DNA from: a virus
Length of the DNA: 31,587 bases
Strand: one strand, 5' to 3'
Virus record (IMG/VR): IMGVR_UViG_3300037451_000142
Location: 1 to 31,587 of that record
Position numbers and translations under genes: made by a program. This document shows, one piece after another, positions 15,191 to 23,724 of this stretch (its first letter is position 1; the number at the start of each line of letters is the position of its first letter). The notes below the pieces were generated by a model, which worked only from the letters and a program-made list of their open reading frames with translations, had not been told where the DNA came from and ran no database searches.

Positions 15191-17761
15191 ATGGCTTACG
15201 ATTTTCTCGAAGCTTATGCCCTGTCAAACATCTGGTGCGCTCCCTACCAAGACCGACAAGCGATCCTAGAACTGGCTCGCATGACGCCTGCGGGGGGAGC
15301 GTTCAACTACTTCAAGGTTCAAAACAACACGGTCAATCTGCCGCTGACGAAGACACGCATGCATGTGTATTCGATCGGTCAGGTTGATCCGCTGCTGTTG
15401 GGGATCGTACCGAAGTGGACCTGGAACACGTTTGCAGACGCATGCAACAAGAAGAACTTCATTTGTGACCTGTATGCGAATAGCGGCTTGCAAATGCCGC
15501 GCACGCAAAGCTGGTACATGGTCACGGAGAATCACAACCTGATCGTGGCAGTGCCGCAGTTGTCACGGATCAACATCAACCTCGACACCGATCCGCTGTT
15601 CTTGCGGGTGTACAGCAATGCGTACTACCGCTCGGAAGCAGCGACGACCAATAGTTCGATCGTGTACGTCGAGGGTCGCACGCCGCTGAACTCGGACCAG
15701 ATCATCGCCTTGCAGCAGGACCTGATTAACTACCAGGCCAAGCCGGGCGTAGCCTACGCTTTTGTGAATGGCTACAAGGTGAGCCAGATCGATCCCTACA
15801 CGGTCAACGTGGGGGACGTGGTCGAGTTCGTCTACGATGCGTCAATCTACAAGGTCGTCGACTTCAAGATGACGGACCTGCGTTCGTTCACCTCGATCCT
15901 GGACACCAAGGCGAAGTACCTGCTGCACTATGCGGGTAATGTGAACGAGATCGATTACGAGGATGACATCGATGTCTTCGTGATGAATCCGACGGGTACG
16001 GGTCGCTGGACGGGCGTGTACTATCACCGCAATGCGGGCGACAGTCTGCGCAATGTGACGCACAAGGACTACTCGGTGGTTCCGGCGTACATCAATGCGT
16101 TCTGCCAGGATCAAGGCTGGGACCCGATGGCGTGCTCGTTGCGCCTGCACATCCGCAATGGTGGCTGGGAGCGCAGTCTGGTGTTCGAGAACAATCGGAT
16201 TCACGAGCTGTACAAGCTCTCGGATGCGAACATTCTCGGTGCGATGCTGGGAGTGAATTCGAACCTGTCGAACTTCCGGGCCGACACGCTCGAGAACGCA
16301 GCCTACACGGCGATCATGGGTGCGCAAGTGCCGGTGCTCGATAAGGCCACGGTAGAAAGCGCGCTGGGTTACAACGCGATCAGCAAGGTGTTGGGCGATA
16401 CGCCTGCGCCGACGTTCATGTCGTCGAACCAGCTGGTGGCCAATACCCCGTACGGGCTGCAAGCAAAGTCCACCGGTTACGAGTACGATGCCAATGGCTA
16501 TCTGCTCGGCTACGCGTCGCACCAGGTTGGCTCAACCTACGTCTGCTCCCAAACCGGTGCGACGATGGTGGAGATGATCTCGGGCATTGCGAACAACACG
16601 CTCGATGAAGTGTACGGCGCGAAGGTGACGACGCTGGACCCGGCAGTAGATTACCGCATGTACGTCTGCCCGATCGTGAATGGTCAACCCACGAACGTCT
16701 GGTCGGATGTGACGGGGAGCGCTCAGTACGCGGTACAGAACAACGTACTGACGTGGCTGATCGATCGCACCCAGTTCTACACGTTAGTGCGCGGTGACCG
16801 TTACTTCCTGGGCTATTCCCTGGATTTGACGACCACTGATGGGTTGCTGGAGTTCAGTCTCTCGCATCTGCAAACGCGCAATGGCGTGACGTCGAACTGG
16901 ATCATGCAAGTCCCGATGGGCGAGCTCGATCTGTGGCTGAACAACAAGTCGCTGGTGGAAGGGGTCGATTACTTCGTCAACTTCCCGCAGGTGATGATCG
17001 TCAACAAGGCGTTCCTGAACGCGGGCTCACCGACGCAACACGTGGTGATTCGCTTCACGGGGTTCTGCAACAGTGACCTCAGCCGGACACCGCAGGATGA
17101 CAAGGGTTTCGTGCAGTGGGGGACTCTTTCGAACAATAACCGGTTCGACATCCGGGACGACAAGGTGCTGCGTATTCAGGTGAATGGTAAAACCCTTCCC
17201 CGAAGCGCCCTAACGTTCCAGGAAGGCACGGCGGGAGTGAGTGTACCCAATGCCCTGAACGGCACGCCCTACCTCGTACGCGACATCGTAGTGCCTTTGC
17301 GAGGCCTTACTGCGACTGACACGTACACGTTGCGCGCAGCGTCGATCGTAATCGACAATGCCGTAGCGGCGTACATGACGCAGTACTTCGACATGCCAGG
17401 CAATGACGGGGATGATCAGATCGAGCAGTTGTATCAGATCTTCAGTCCGTTTTGCTGCAAGATGATCTACGACTTGAATGCTGGGACGTTGGACGATCCG
17501 CGGATGTATCAGCAGTACAACGACACGGTCGTGCGTTCGCTGTGTGCGCCGTACGAGTACTTGCTGAAGGTGGACCCGTCGCAACCTGCGTGTGCTGTCG
17601 ACCCGAACTTCGTCGTCATCCAGCCGCATAACCTGAACACGGTGATCCCGATGTCGATCTACCATTACCGGTTCTTGCAGCGTGCGGTCAACCTTTATTT
17701 GAACGGCCTGGTGAATCTCTCCGGAGCCGTGTCGATTGAAACTTACACGGGTGGAACCTGA
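15191..17761 (+). CDS. Large virion structural protein (phiKZ gp27-like), 856 aa
   Basis: The protein is long, beta-rich and Asn/Tyr/Thr/Val-rich, typical of tail or baseplate components. It starts MAYDFLEAYALSNIWCAPYQ. Repeated short strands separated by turns occupy most of the middle, for example GEYxxNVGDVVEFVYDAS-like segments and LDLWLNNKSLVEGVDYFVNF (residues ~577-596). The latter looks like the small beta hairpin repeats found in tail fibre-associated proteins. No enzyme motif was found. TGAGG precedes the ATG. Its stop codon overlaps the next ATG by one base (TGATG), so the two are translationally coupled. Position matches the phiKZ gp27 slot. Confidence 0.8.
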   Translation: MAYDFLEAYALSNIWCAPYQDRQAILELARMTPAGGAFNYFKVQNNTVNLPLTKTRMHVYSIGQVDPLLLGIVPKWTWNTFADACNKKNFICDLYANSGLQMPRTQSWYMVTENHNLIVAVPQLSRININLDTDPLFLRVYSNAYYRSEAATTNSSIVYVEGRTPLNSDQIIALQQDLINYQAKPGVAYAFVNGYKVSQIDPYTVNVGDVVEFVYDASIYKVVDFKMTDLRSFTSILDTKAKYLLHYAGNVNEIDYEDDIDVFVMNPTGTGRWTGVYYHRNAGDSLRNVTHKDYSVVPAYINAFCQDQGWDPMACSLRLHIRNGGWERSLVFENNRIHELYKLSDANILGAMLGVNSNLSNFRADTLENAAYTAIMGAQVPVLDKATVESALGYNAISKVLGDTPAPTFMSSNQLVANTPYGLQAKSTGYEYDANGYLLGYASHQVGSTYVCSQTGATMVEMISGIANNTLDEVYGAKVTTLDPAVDYRMYVCPIVNGQPTNVWSDVTGSAQYAVQNNVLTWLIDRTQFYTLVRGDRYFLGYSLDLTTTDGLLEFSLSHLQTRNGVTSNWIMQVPMGELDLWLNNKSLVEGVDYFVNFPQVMIVNKAFLNAGSPTQHVVIRFTGFCNSDLSRTPQDDKGFVQWGTLSNNNRFDIRDDKVLRIQVNGKTLPRSALTFQEGTAGVSVPNALNGTPYLVRDIVVPLRGLTATDTYTLRAASIVIDNAVAAYMTQYFDMPGNDGDDQIEQLYQIFSPFCCKMIYDLNAGTLDDPRMYQQYNDTVVRSLCAPYEYLLKVDPSQPACAVDPNFVVIQPHNLNTVIPMSIYHYRFLQRAVNLYLNGLVNLSGAVSIETYTGGT

Positions 17762-19452
17762 TGTCAACAGCACAAGTAACGGGGACCGATGGCGTCGTGC
17801 CGATTTACAATCCGGACGGTCGGTTCCAGATCTACGCATTGCCGGAGATCTTCACAGGGGGTCCGGGTACGAACATGTACGTGCCCAACCCGAACGACTA
17901 CGTGGTCAATCCTGCCACGAACGAGTGGTATCGTGTCGCATCGGTCGATCAGACCACCCTGCTCAGCACGCTCGTCCCGCTGGCCACCACGGCGGTCGGT
18001 GCGTTTAACCCGTCCGATCTCCTGATGGGTGTCGGTCCGGGCACGCAGTCCGATACCTACCGTGCTTATCTGGACCAAAGCGTCATGCCGTATCGCATGG
18101 CGGTGGACGTCCGTCTGCAAGTCGCGGGTACCATGGCTTCGTACGCCAAGGTGTTCCGTGGCGCGATCCTGGGCACTACCGGTCAGGTGATCTCGGCGTT
18201 CTACGATCAGTCGGGCAATCTGCTGGGCGAGAACGTGCCGCTGGAGCTGGTCGCGACCGATAACGTGACGAACGTCTCGATCAAGGTCGTGAAGCCGTTC
18301 TACACCAAGGTGGCGATGGTTGACGGTGAGATCATCACCGTGGTCATTTACGCAGCGGACGGGACGGTGCTCTCCAAGCGTCAGTTGCTGGTCGAGAACA
18401 CCGCGTTCATTCGCACGACCGATGCGTCCGAGAAGTACATCACGGGCATCTCGATGACTTCGCCGTTCCTGTCCTCGAGCGATCCGAGCACGCTTCTGTA
18501 TCCGATCAACGTACCGAAGAGCGGCCTGAACCTGATGGGTCTGGTCGAGTACAGCGACGGTACCACGGCACAGATGCCGGTGGATGGCACGAAGTTCAGT
18601 CTCATGGGGCTGGACAACTACGTGGCCACGATCGTCGGTCAGAAGTTCCCGCTGGTGCTCAAGTACAGTCTCTCGCCGAACGAGATTGTCTACGGCGCGT
18701 CGGCGAATACCGATGGCTCGGGTGGTGCAGCCTTCATCACCGAATCGTACAAGGGTACGACCGATAACATGGATGGCGCGTACACGGTGAAGCTCTTCTG
18801 TGTGCCGGTGTTCATCGACTCGGTCAACGGCTGGCGTCTGGATTGGTACCTCTTCAATCTGGATCGCAACACCGCTCAACTGGTCACGCCGTACGTGAAG
18901 TTCGCAAACAACTCTCCGGCGTTCCTGCCGAAGGGTTACGGGGTGAACCAGCAGATCCAGGTGCAGATCACGCTCTCGGACGTCAACCCGTCCTTCAAGA
19001 ATGTGCAGTTCACCGAAACGCTCGGCATCATTCTGTATCGTGACGGCACGGACCACACGGGAACCAACTGGACGGTATCCTACGATCCGGGTCAAACGCC
19101 TGCCTACGGTTTGAACACGCACGCCTCGACGACGTTCGTGAATCAGAACCTGATGCAAGTGAAGATCGATCAGGGTCTGACGGATCAGGAAGCCTGGCTG
19201 GATCAGGTGTACTACCCGGCTAAGCCGCTCACCGATCCGACTCAGGAAACGGTGCCGCCGGTGCCGAACATGTTTGCGTTCGTATTGCCTTCGGGTGACG
19301 TTGAGTTCCCGATCTCGCAATGGAATAGCCAACTGGCGCTGTCCACAGTCGTGCCGAACGGCGGGACGCTGCTCGTGAAGTTCTTCTTCCGCACCTCGGA
19401 GAATGACCTCGAGTTGGCGCTCTGCCCGATGACGGTCTGGCAAACCAACTAA
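17761..19452 (+). CDS. Virion structural protein (phiKZ gp26-like), 563 aa
   Basis: The ATG overlaps the preceding stop by one base, so translation is probably coupled. The protein is almost wholly beta by composition, with Ig-like spacing: strands such as MAVDVRLQVAGTMASYAKVF, VPLELVATDNVTNVSIKVV and SLMGLDNYVATIVGQKFPLV are separated by Gly/Asp/Asn turns. No cysteine-rich or catalytic motif is seen. The C-terminus is strand-rich (GGTLLVKFFFRTSENDLELA). Such proteins often form decorating or neck/tail structures. It ends against a bidirectional hairpin that separates it from the oppositely oriented terminase gene. Confidence 0.8.
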   Translation: MSTAQVTGTDGVVPIYNPDGRFQIYALPEIFTGGPGTNMYVPNPNDYVVNPATNEWYRVASVDQTTLLSTLVPLATTAVGAFNPSDLLMGVGPGTQSDTYRAYLDQSVMPYRMAVDVRLQVAGTMASYAKVFRGAILGTTGQVISAFYDQSGNLLGENVPLELVATDNVTNVSIKVVKPFYTKVAMVDGEIITVVIYAADGTVLSKRQLLVENTAFIRTTDASEKYITGISMTSPFLSSSDPSTLLYPINVPKSGLNLMGLVEYSDGTTAQMPVDGTKFSLMGLDNYVATIVGQKFPLVLKYSLSPNEIVYGASANTDGSGGAAFITESYKGTTDNMDGAYTVKLFCVPVFIDSVNGWRLDWYLFNLDRNTAQLVTPYVKFANNSPAFLPKGYGVNQQIQVQITLSDVNPSFKNVQFTETLGIILYRDGTDHTGTNWTVSYDPGQTPAYGLNTHASTTFVNQNLMQVKIDQGLTDQEAWLDQVYYPAKPLTDPTQETVPPVPNMFAFVLPSGDVEFPISQWNSQLALSTVVPNGGTLLVKFFFRTSENDLELALCPMTVWQTN

Positions 19453-19463
19453 CGCTTTGGCGT

Positions 19464-19501
19464 CATAGAGCCGCAGGGTTTCCCCTGCGGCTCCTATGCC
19501 G
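19464..19501. terminator. Bidirectional hairpin with TATG tails on both sides
   Basis: GAGCCGCAGGG (19468-19478) pairs with CCCTGCGGCTC (19483-19493), an 11-bp stem with loop TTTC. The right flank is CTATGCCG; the left flank GTCATA reads TATGAC on the - strand. It lies between convergent genes ending at 19452 (+) and 19504 (-). Confidence 0.8.
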
Positions 19502-19503
19502 TT

Positions 19504-21774
19504 TTATCGCCAGGGGCGATTAGCAGCGGTCGCGTACACACCGTAACCACTCGGTGCGCCAAACACGTCACGGTGCGTAACTGGCACATCACTCGTCGTG
19601 AGCATGCCGGTGTTATGCCCCAGGAACGTGTTGTTCTGCTGCTGTTGATACAGATTCGAATGACGAACCTTATTCTTCTTGGTTTCCCGCGCTGAGCGAA
19701 TCAGTTCGTCCACCGAGTAGATCTCGTCCTGTTCCAGAATAATCTTCCGGTCCAGCAAACGCAGCTCTTGTTCCAAACGTTGGGAGACAAAGTCATCATG
19801 TTCTCCCGTGAGCTCGTTGTAGATCTCTTCGATGCGACTACGGAAGGCTTGCTGCTCCATCCGGCGGTAGAAGTCACTAGCCGACTCCTGCTGCGGCGTC
19901 TTGACCGCACACATGACCTGGCGCGGATCGATGCCGTAGTGTTGCAGGTTCTTGCCGTGCATGAGGAACCAGTGGCACAGCAGCCAGCCGATCACCAAGT
20001 CGTCGTGTTCGCCGTCTTCGTGGTCGATGCGACCATTCTTGTACACGAGACCGAGGATCTGACCTGCCAACATCTTGTCGTGCACCTTCATGCCAGCGCG
20101 TTGTGCGGCAGCTTGCAGCACCTGACCATACAACGCATTGCGGCTGTTGGCACCCGAACCCGAAGTCGCATAACCGAAGGTCGTCTTGTAGCGCACGAAG
20201 ATGTCGGTCGGACGACGACCCATCGGCACCTTGATTTCCTTGTAGCGATCCGGATACTCGTCGTAATCCTGCACCACCTTGTTGAAGATACGCTTGAACG
20301 GATCTTCCCCGTAGTTCGGCATCATCAGCAACAGGTAATCCAGCAGCATCGCCCCAGTGGAACGACGCTCAATCACGGCGGTGATATTCTGGTAACGCAC
20401 CAGCGTATCGCAGACCCACTTCGAGAACGTAATCAGGTTCGTCTCATTGTAGGAACCCGCTGCCACCACATCGAGTGTTTCCACATCCATCAAGACAAGT
20501 GAGATGTCATCGCCGCCTCCTGCTTCGGAGGTGTCCATGCCCAGTACAAACTTGCCTGTGGCCATGCGCTCTTCGATCTCTTCCTGCGGAATGTACCAAC
20601 GCGTGATGTAGCCATCCGGATCGCTGATCGAGGTGTACATCTCGTCCAGACGGGAGGCTGCAATCATCTCGGCAGTACCGGTCGAGAGCGGGGAGCTTTC
20701 CGTACCCGAAGTCCACAGGTTGAAGTAATCTCGATTCGCATCGTCGCCCGTTTGCAGCGATTCTTCGATCTTCTGGCGCAGCCATTCGTCGCTCTTGCCC
20801 AACTGACGGTGGCTGAACGTACCGTTGATACGGAACTTGCCCGCACGGTTGTTCTGACGCACCATCTTGTCGAGCTCGGCCCAGTTGCGGCAGTCGAAGA
20901 ACTTCTCGGTCCAGGTCGAGGACTCTTCGATGAGCTTGTAGATGAAACGCCCGTCCTTGTCGTCCTTCTTGCCTGCAGTCGTCGTCAGGATGGTACCGTA
21001 CGGGGCGCCTGCGGCCTTCGCACGCTCCACTGCAGCACCAGTAGCAGCCAGGGCTGCCGGAAGCGCAATGGCGATGTTCGGCTGGAACGGCGGCTCGTCG
21101 ATGTGGAAGATCGCGGTCGTCAAACCCCGACCCATGTTGTACGCACGCTTCGGGCTCGATTGCGGCACGTGCGTGTTGTACGAATTACCCAGCGCCTTCA
21201 CGGTCACTTCTTCACCGTTCTGCGCATCGTCCTTCGTACGTTGACTCAGGTACGGCGGGAGTTCCGCCATGATTTCCTTGATCCGCTCGATGTTCTTGCG
21301 GCGCAGGTTATCGTCCTTCGTCAACAGGTTGATAGACGTGTCGGTACAGACCAGGTTCATCAGGTAATTCATCAGCGTATCGGTCGAGAACGATTTACCG
21401 GTCTGACGAGGCTGAATCAACGTGAAGAACACGTGGTTAAAGAACGACCAGAACAACGCGATGTTGGCCCGGTTGGCTTCCAGTGGTACGGCATCACTAC
21501 CGGAGTTGCCAGGTGCTCGGGCAATCTCTCGGAAGAAGTACCACGGGTTCACCTTACACTCGGCGGCGATCATGTACATCTGGTCAGCCGTCAAATGCTT
21601 ACTGAATGGGTCGACTCCCTGCAGCTTCGGATTAACGAGCGCAAGGAGGAAAGCGTGATTCTTGATACCCATGCTGCGATACACCGCGGCCAGACGAATC
21701 CAGGACTTATTAGTCGTCTGCGTGTCGATGATTGCAGTGGGATATCGAAACCAATCTTCCTCAAACAGGATCAT
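19504..21774 (-). CDS. terL: Terminase large subunit (DNA packaging ATPase/nuclease)
   Basis: The 756-aa protein has all key motor and nuclease motifs. Walker A is QPRQTGKS (121-128). Walker B is AIFHIDE (221-227) with the catalytic Glu. The coupling motif is TILTTTAG (261-268). The RNase H-like nuclease has D414 in VLGMDTSEAGG, E469 in AVIERRS and D591/D592 in EHDDLVIG. The motor pumps DNA into the prohead and the nuclease cuts the concatemer. The phiKZ equivalent is gp25. The C-terminal ~150 residues (from about 610) extend beyond the nuclease and are charged, as in other jumbo-phage terminases. No small subunit is obvious nearby. GGGGATAA precedes the ATG. It is the last gene of a four-gene - strand run. 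Confidence 0.97.
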   Translation of the reverse strand: MILFEEDWFRYPTAIIDTQTTNKSWIRLAAVYRSMGIKNHAFLLALVNPKLQGVDPFSKHLTADQMYMIAAECKVNPWYFFREIARAPGNSGSDAVPLEANRANIALFWSFFNHVFFTLIQPRQTGKSFSTDTLMNYLMNLVCTDTSINLLTKDDNLRRKNIERIKEIMAELPPYLSQRTKDDAQNGEEVTVKALGNSYNTHVPQSSPKRAYNMGRGLTTAIFHIDEPPFQPNIAIALPAALAATGAAVERAKAAGAPYGTILTTTAGKKDDKDGRFIYKLIEESSTWTEKFFDCRNWAELDKMVRQNNRAGKFRINGTFSHRQLGKSDEWLRQKIEESLQTGDDANRDYFNLWTSGTESSPLSTGTAEMIAASRLDEMYTSISDPDGYITRWYIPQEEIEERMATGKFVLGMDTSEAGGGDDISLVLMDVETLDVVAAGSYNETNLITFSKWVCDTLVRYQNITAVIERRSTGAMLLDYLLLMMPNYGEDPFKRIFNKVVQDYDEYPDRYKEIKVPMGRRPTDIFVRYKTTFGYATSGSGANSRNALYGQVLQAAAQRAGMKVHDKMLAGQILGLVYKNGRIDHEDGEHDDLVIGWLLCHWFLMHGKNLQHYGIDPRQVMCAVKTPQQESASDFYRRMEQQAFRSRIEEIYNELTGEHDDFVSQRLEQELRLLDRKIILEQDEIYSVDELIRSARETKKNKVRHSNLYQQQQNNTFLGHNTGMLTTSDVPVTHRDVFGAPSGYGVYATAANRPWR

Positions 21775-21870
21775 GGTTTATCCCCTACGTGTGGTTGGAC
21801 AATGGTCTAAGATCATAAAACCGGAAGTGACTCCGTACTTAAACCGCATTATACGTGTCATAACAAGTAG

Positions 21871-21913
21871 GGCATAAACCCCCAGCAATCCCGTGGAATC
21901 GCTGGGGGTATGC
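21871..21913 (-). terminator. Hairpin between the 135-aa gene and terL
   Basis: ACCCCCAGC (21878-21886) pairs with GCTGGGGGT (21901-21909) around a 14-nt loop. On the - strand it is followed by TTTATGCC; the other side also carries TATGC. It may partly separate terL from the upstream genes, giving terL its own control. Confidence 0.55.
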
Positions 21914-21923
21914 AGTAGGAGCT

Positions 21924-22331
21924 TTACACCAGTTCCTCTTTGAGCACCAGTAATTTGTCCGTGAGCAGGTCCACGTACGCGTCAATAGCGGCTCGTTTAT
22001 GGATCTCTTCGTCGGCGAACTCAGGGATCAAAGGCGGGAAAGTCACTTCCAGTCGACATGCCTGCTTCATGAGTTCAGGGGCGTCGAAGGTGGCACGTGA
22101 GAAGACGTAGTAGACCGTGTAGGTCCGCGTCGGCATGCCCTTCCACTCGTACTCCTTCAGGAACTCTTTGCGCTGGCAGTAGATGGTGATGTCGTAACCA
22201 GATTGGTGAATCACGCGTAACATATTCGCACGCTCGGTCTGGATCACGACAGCCTGGCTGACCTTCTTGGGGCCTTTAACGCGCTCGATCCACAAGTACC
22301 CTCGAGTGAGTAAACGCTTTAAGACAGACAT
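21924..22331 (-). CDS. Unknown protein, 135 aa
   Basis: The N-terminus is basic (MSVLKRLLTRGYLWIERVKG), followed by beta-type segments (YDITIYCQRKEF, RTYTVYYVFSRATF) and an acidic helical C-terminus (ADEEIHKRAAIDAYVDLLTDK). No motif was recognised. It starts 27 nt after the 419-aa gene, with CAGG near the ATG, and precedes terL on the same strand. A packaging or head-tail joining role is possible from the location only. Confidence 0.7.
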   Translation of the reverse strand: MSVLKRLLTRGYLWIERVKGPKKVSQAVVIQTERANMLRVIHQSGYDITIYCQRKEFLKEYEWKGMPTRTYTVYYVFSRATFDAPELMKQACRLEVTFPPLIPEFADEEIHKRAAIDAYVDLLTDKLLVLKEELV

Positions 22332-22358
22332 CGCTGAACCTGGTCGTAGTGACCAAGC

Positions 22359-23618
22359 CTATGCTGCGAGTTTCGTCGGGTATCCTACGGCACTCTGAGC
22401 GTAGTAGCGCATGGAGTACGCACGTGCAATCAGGTACAACAGAATCCCAGTCCGAACCGCAGCAATCACACTGGTGTTCTTATTGTTCGTCGCGAGCTTC
22501 ACGATCTTTTCTGCTTTCTCACGCAGCGAGAAGAGCGCGGGATCGGTAGAACGCGAGCTCATGTAAACGCCACGCAGTCGTGTGAGTAGGCTGGCCAAAT
22601 CCGTGGAATTCCTCACCAAGCTCCGATTCTCTGCCAGATAGTCGAAACTGTGGATAAGGGTCTCGTTCAACAACTCTTCAATCATCGAGGCCCCTGACTG
22701 ACGATAATTGTCCGACATCCATTCCAGGGAACGACGGAATAGAATCGGCGGCATCGTCTTCATTTGCTTTTCGATGACGGTCACGAGCTCCTCGCGAATG
22801 AACGAGTTGCGGTCCGTGATAATCGAGTTGATGTAACGCGTGTATGCCAAGAGGTTCTTGGACTTGTCCTTCAAGATCTCGACGCCGTCGTGCTCGACCA
22901 TGCTGCTGGTCGAACTGATCTTGATGCCCTGACGATGCACCTGCAAGAAGACGTCGTAAATGTTCTTCAACATGTCACGAATCCGGCCCTGCGTGTCATT
23001 GAGCAGATAGACGACCGAGCTATCGGGGTTCATCGTCTCAATGGCGAGGTGGTGTAGGCCTGTGGGAGAGATGATCTCCTCAGCACGCGCGTTGAGCACC
23101 CCGGCCCAACTACCGTACTGTTTGATGGCATACTTGTACGTCAGCTGCGCGTAGGTGGCTTCTGCCGTTGCACGATCCGCCGGATATTTGAAATGCCGAT
23201 ACAGGCGGGATGTGAGAAACTTGTACTGCAGTACCAGAGCCACATCCATCATGGCTTCGTGGCGTTGGTGGTCGCTCAGCTTCTTGGAGATGAGCAATGC
23301 GTGCATGAGCCAGGCGCACGAGAGGTTCATCGTGTCCGACGAGACGTTGAAGTCTGCGTTCACGGTCGGCAGTGCCAACAGCCGCTCTTCGAGTGCACCT
23401 TCGTCAGCGTGGAGAATCTCGTGAAACCATTGGTCCCGATCAGCATCGGTAAAACGCACCACCTGCACACCGGTCAGGTTCCCGCCAAAGAACTCGATGT
23501 GGTCCTGGTTTTTGTGGGCGAAACCAACGGTATACAAATGGAGGCGTTTGGCCAGTTGCGCATCGATGGCGAGATCGGCACACTCGTCCTCAAATACGCC
23601 CTTGATAGAAACGTCCAT
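22359..23618 (-). CDS. Unknown mostly helical protein, 419 aa
   Basis: A good ribosome site (AGAGGA) precedes the ATG. The protein looks largely alpha-helical. It has several hydrophobic helices in an otherwise charged chain (SCAWLMHALLISKKL, EAMMDVALVLQYKFL) and an Arg/Lys-rich C-terminal half. The C-terminal stretch AAVRTGILLYLIARAYSMRYYAQSA may be membrane-associated or a buried helix. No catalytic motif is visible. It belongs to the - strand run leading to terL, and it is probably a structural or assembly protein. I cannot assign it to a portal or neck family from the sequence. Confidence 0.75.
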   Translation of the reverse strand: MDVSIKGVFEDECADLAIDAQLAKRLHLYTVGFAHKNQDHIEFFGGNLTGVQVVRFTDADRDQWFHEILHADEGALEERLLALPTVNADFNVSSDTMNLSCAWLMHALLISKKLSDHQRHEAMMDVALVLQYKFLTSRLYRHFKYPADRATAEATYAQLTYKYAIKQYGSWAGVLNARAEEIISPTGLHHLAIETMNPDSSVVYLLNDTQGRIRDMLKNIYDVFLQVHRQGIKISSTSSMVEHDGVEILKDKSKNLLAYTRYINSIITDRNSFIREELVTVIEKQMKTMPPILFRRSLEWMSDNYRQSGASMIEELLNETLIHSFDYLAENRSLVRNSTDLASLLTRLRGVYMSSRSTDPALFSLREKAEKIVKLATNNKNTSVIAAVRTGILLYLIARAYSMRYYAQSAVGYPTKLAA

Positions 23619-23660
23619 TTAGGGTCCTCTGTGGGCTACGGATACACAGAATGTGGCAAC

Positions 23661-23690
23661 GGCATAGAGGCGGAGCCGCAGCCCCGCCTC
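23661..23690 (-). terminator. Hairpin with TCTATGCC tail (- strand)
   Basis: GAGGCGG (23667-23673) pairs with CCGCCTC (23684-23690) around a 10-nt loop. Reading the - strand, the stem is followed by TATGCC, with CT of the motif in the stem. Only this side has the tail, in keeping with one-way - strand transcription from the 392-aa gene. Confidence 0.7.
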
Positions 23691-23724
23691 CGTACCGAAC
23701 GACTAATCCGTTCCTGGATTGGTC

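Noticed and set aside
17764-19443. 559-codon - strand open frame opposite the 563-aa virion gene
   Set aside because: Same Arg/His-rich shadow pattern; the + strand frame is coupled to its upstream gene by a one-base overlap.
21836-21870. TATAAT-like box upstream of terL on the - strand
   Set aside because: No acceptable -35 element at 16-18 bp spacing, and the phage is expected to use its own polymerase for late genes.
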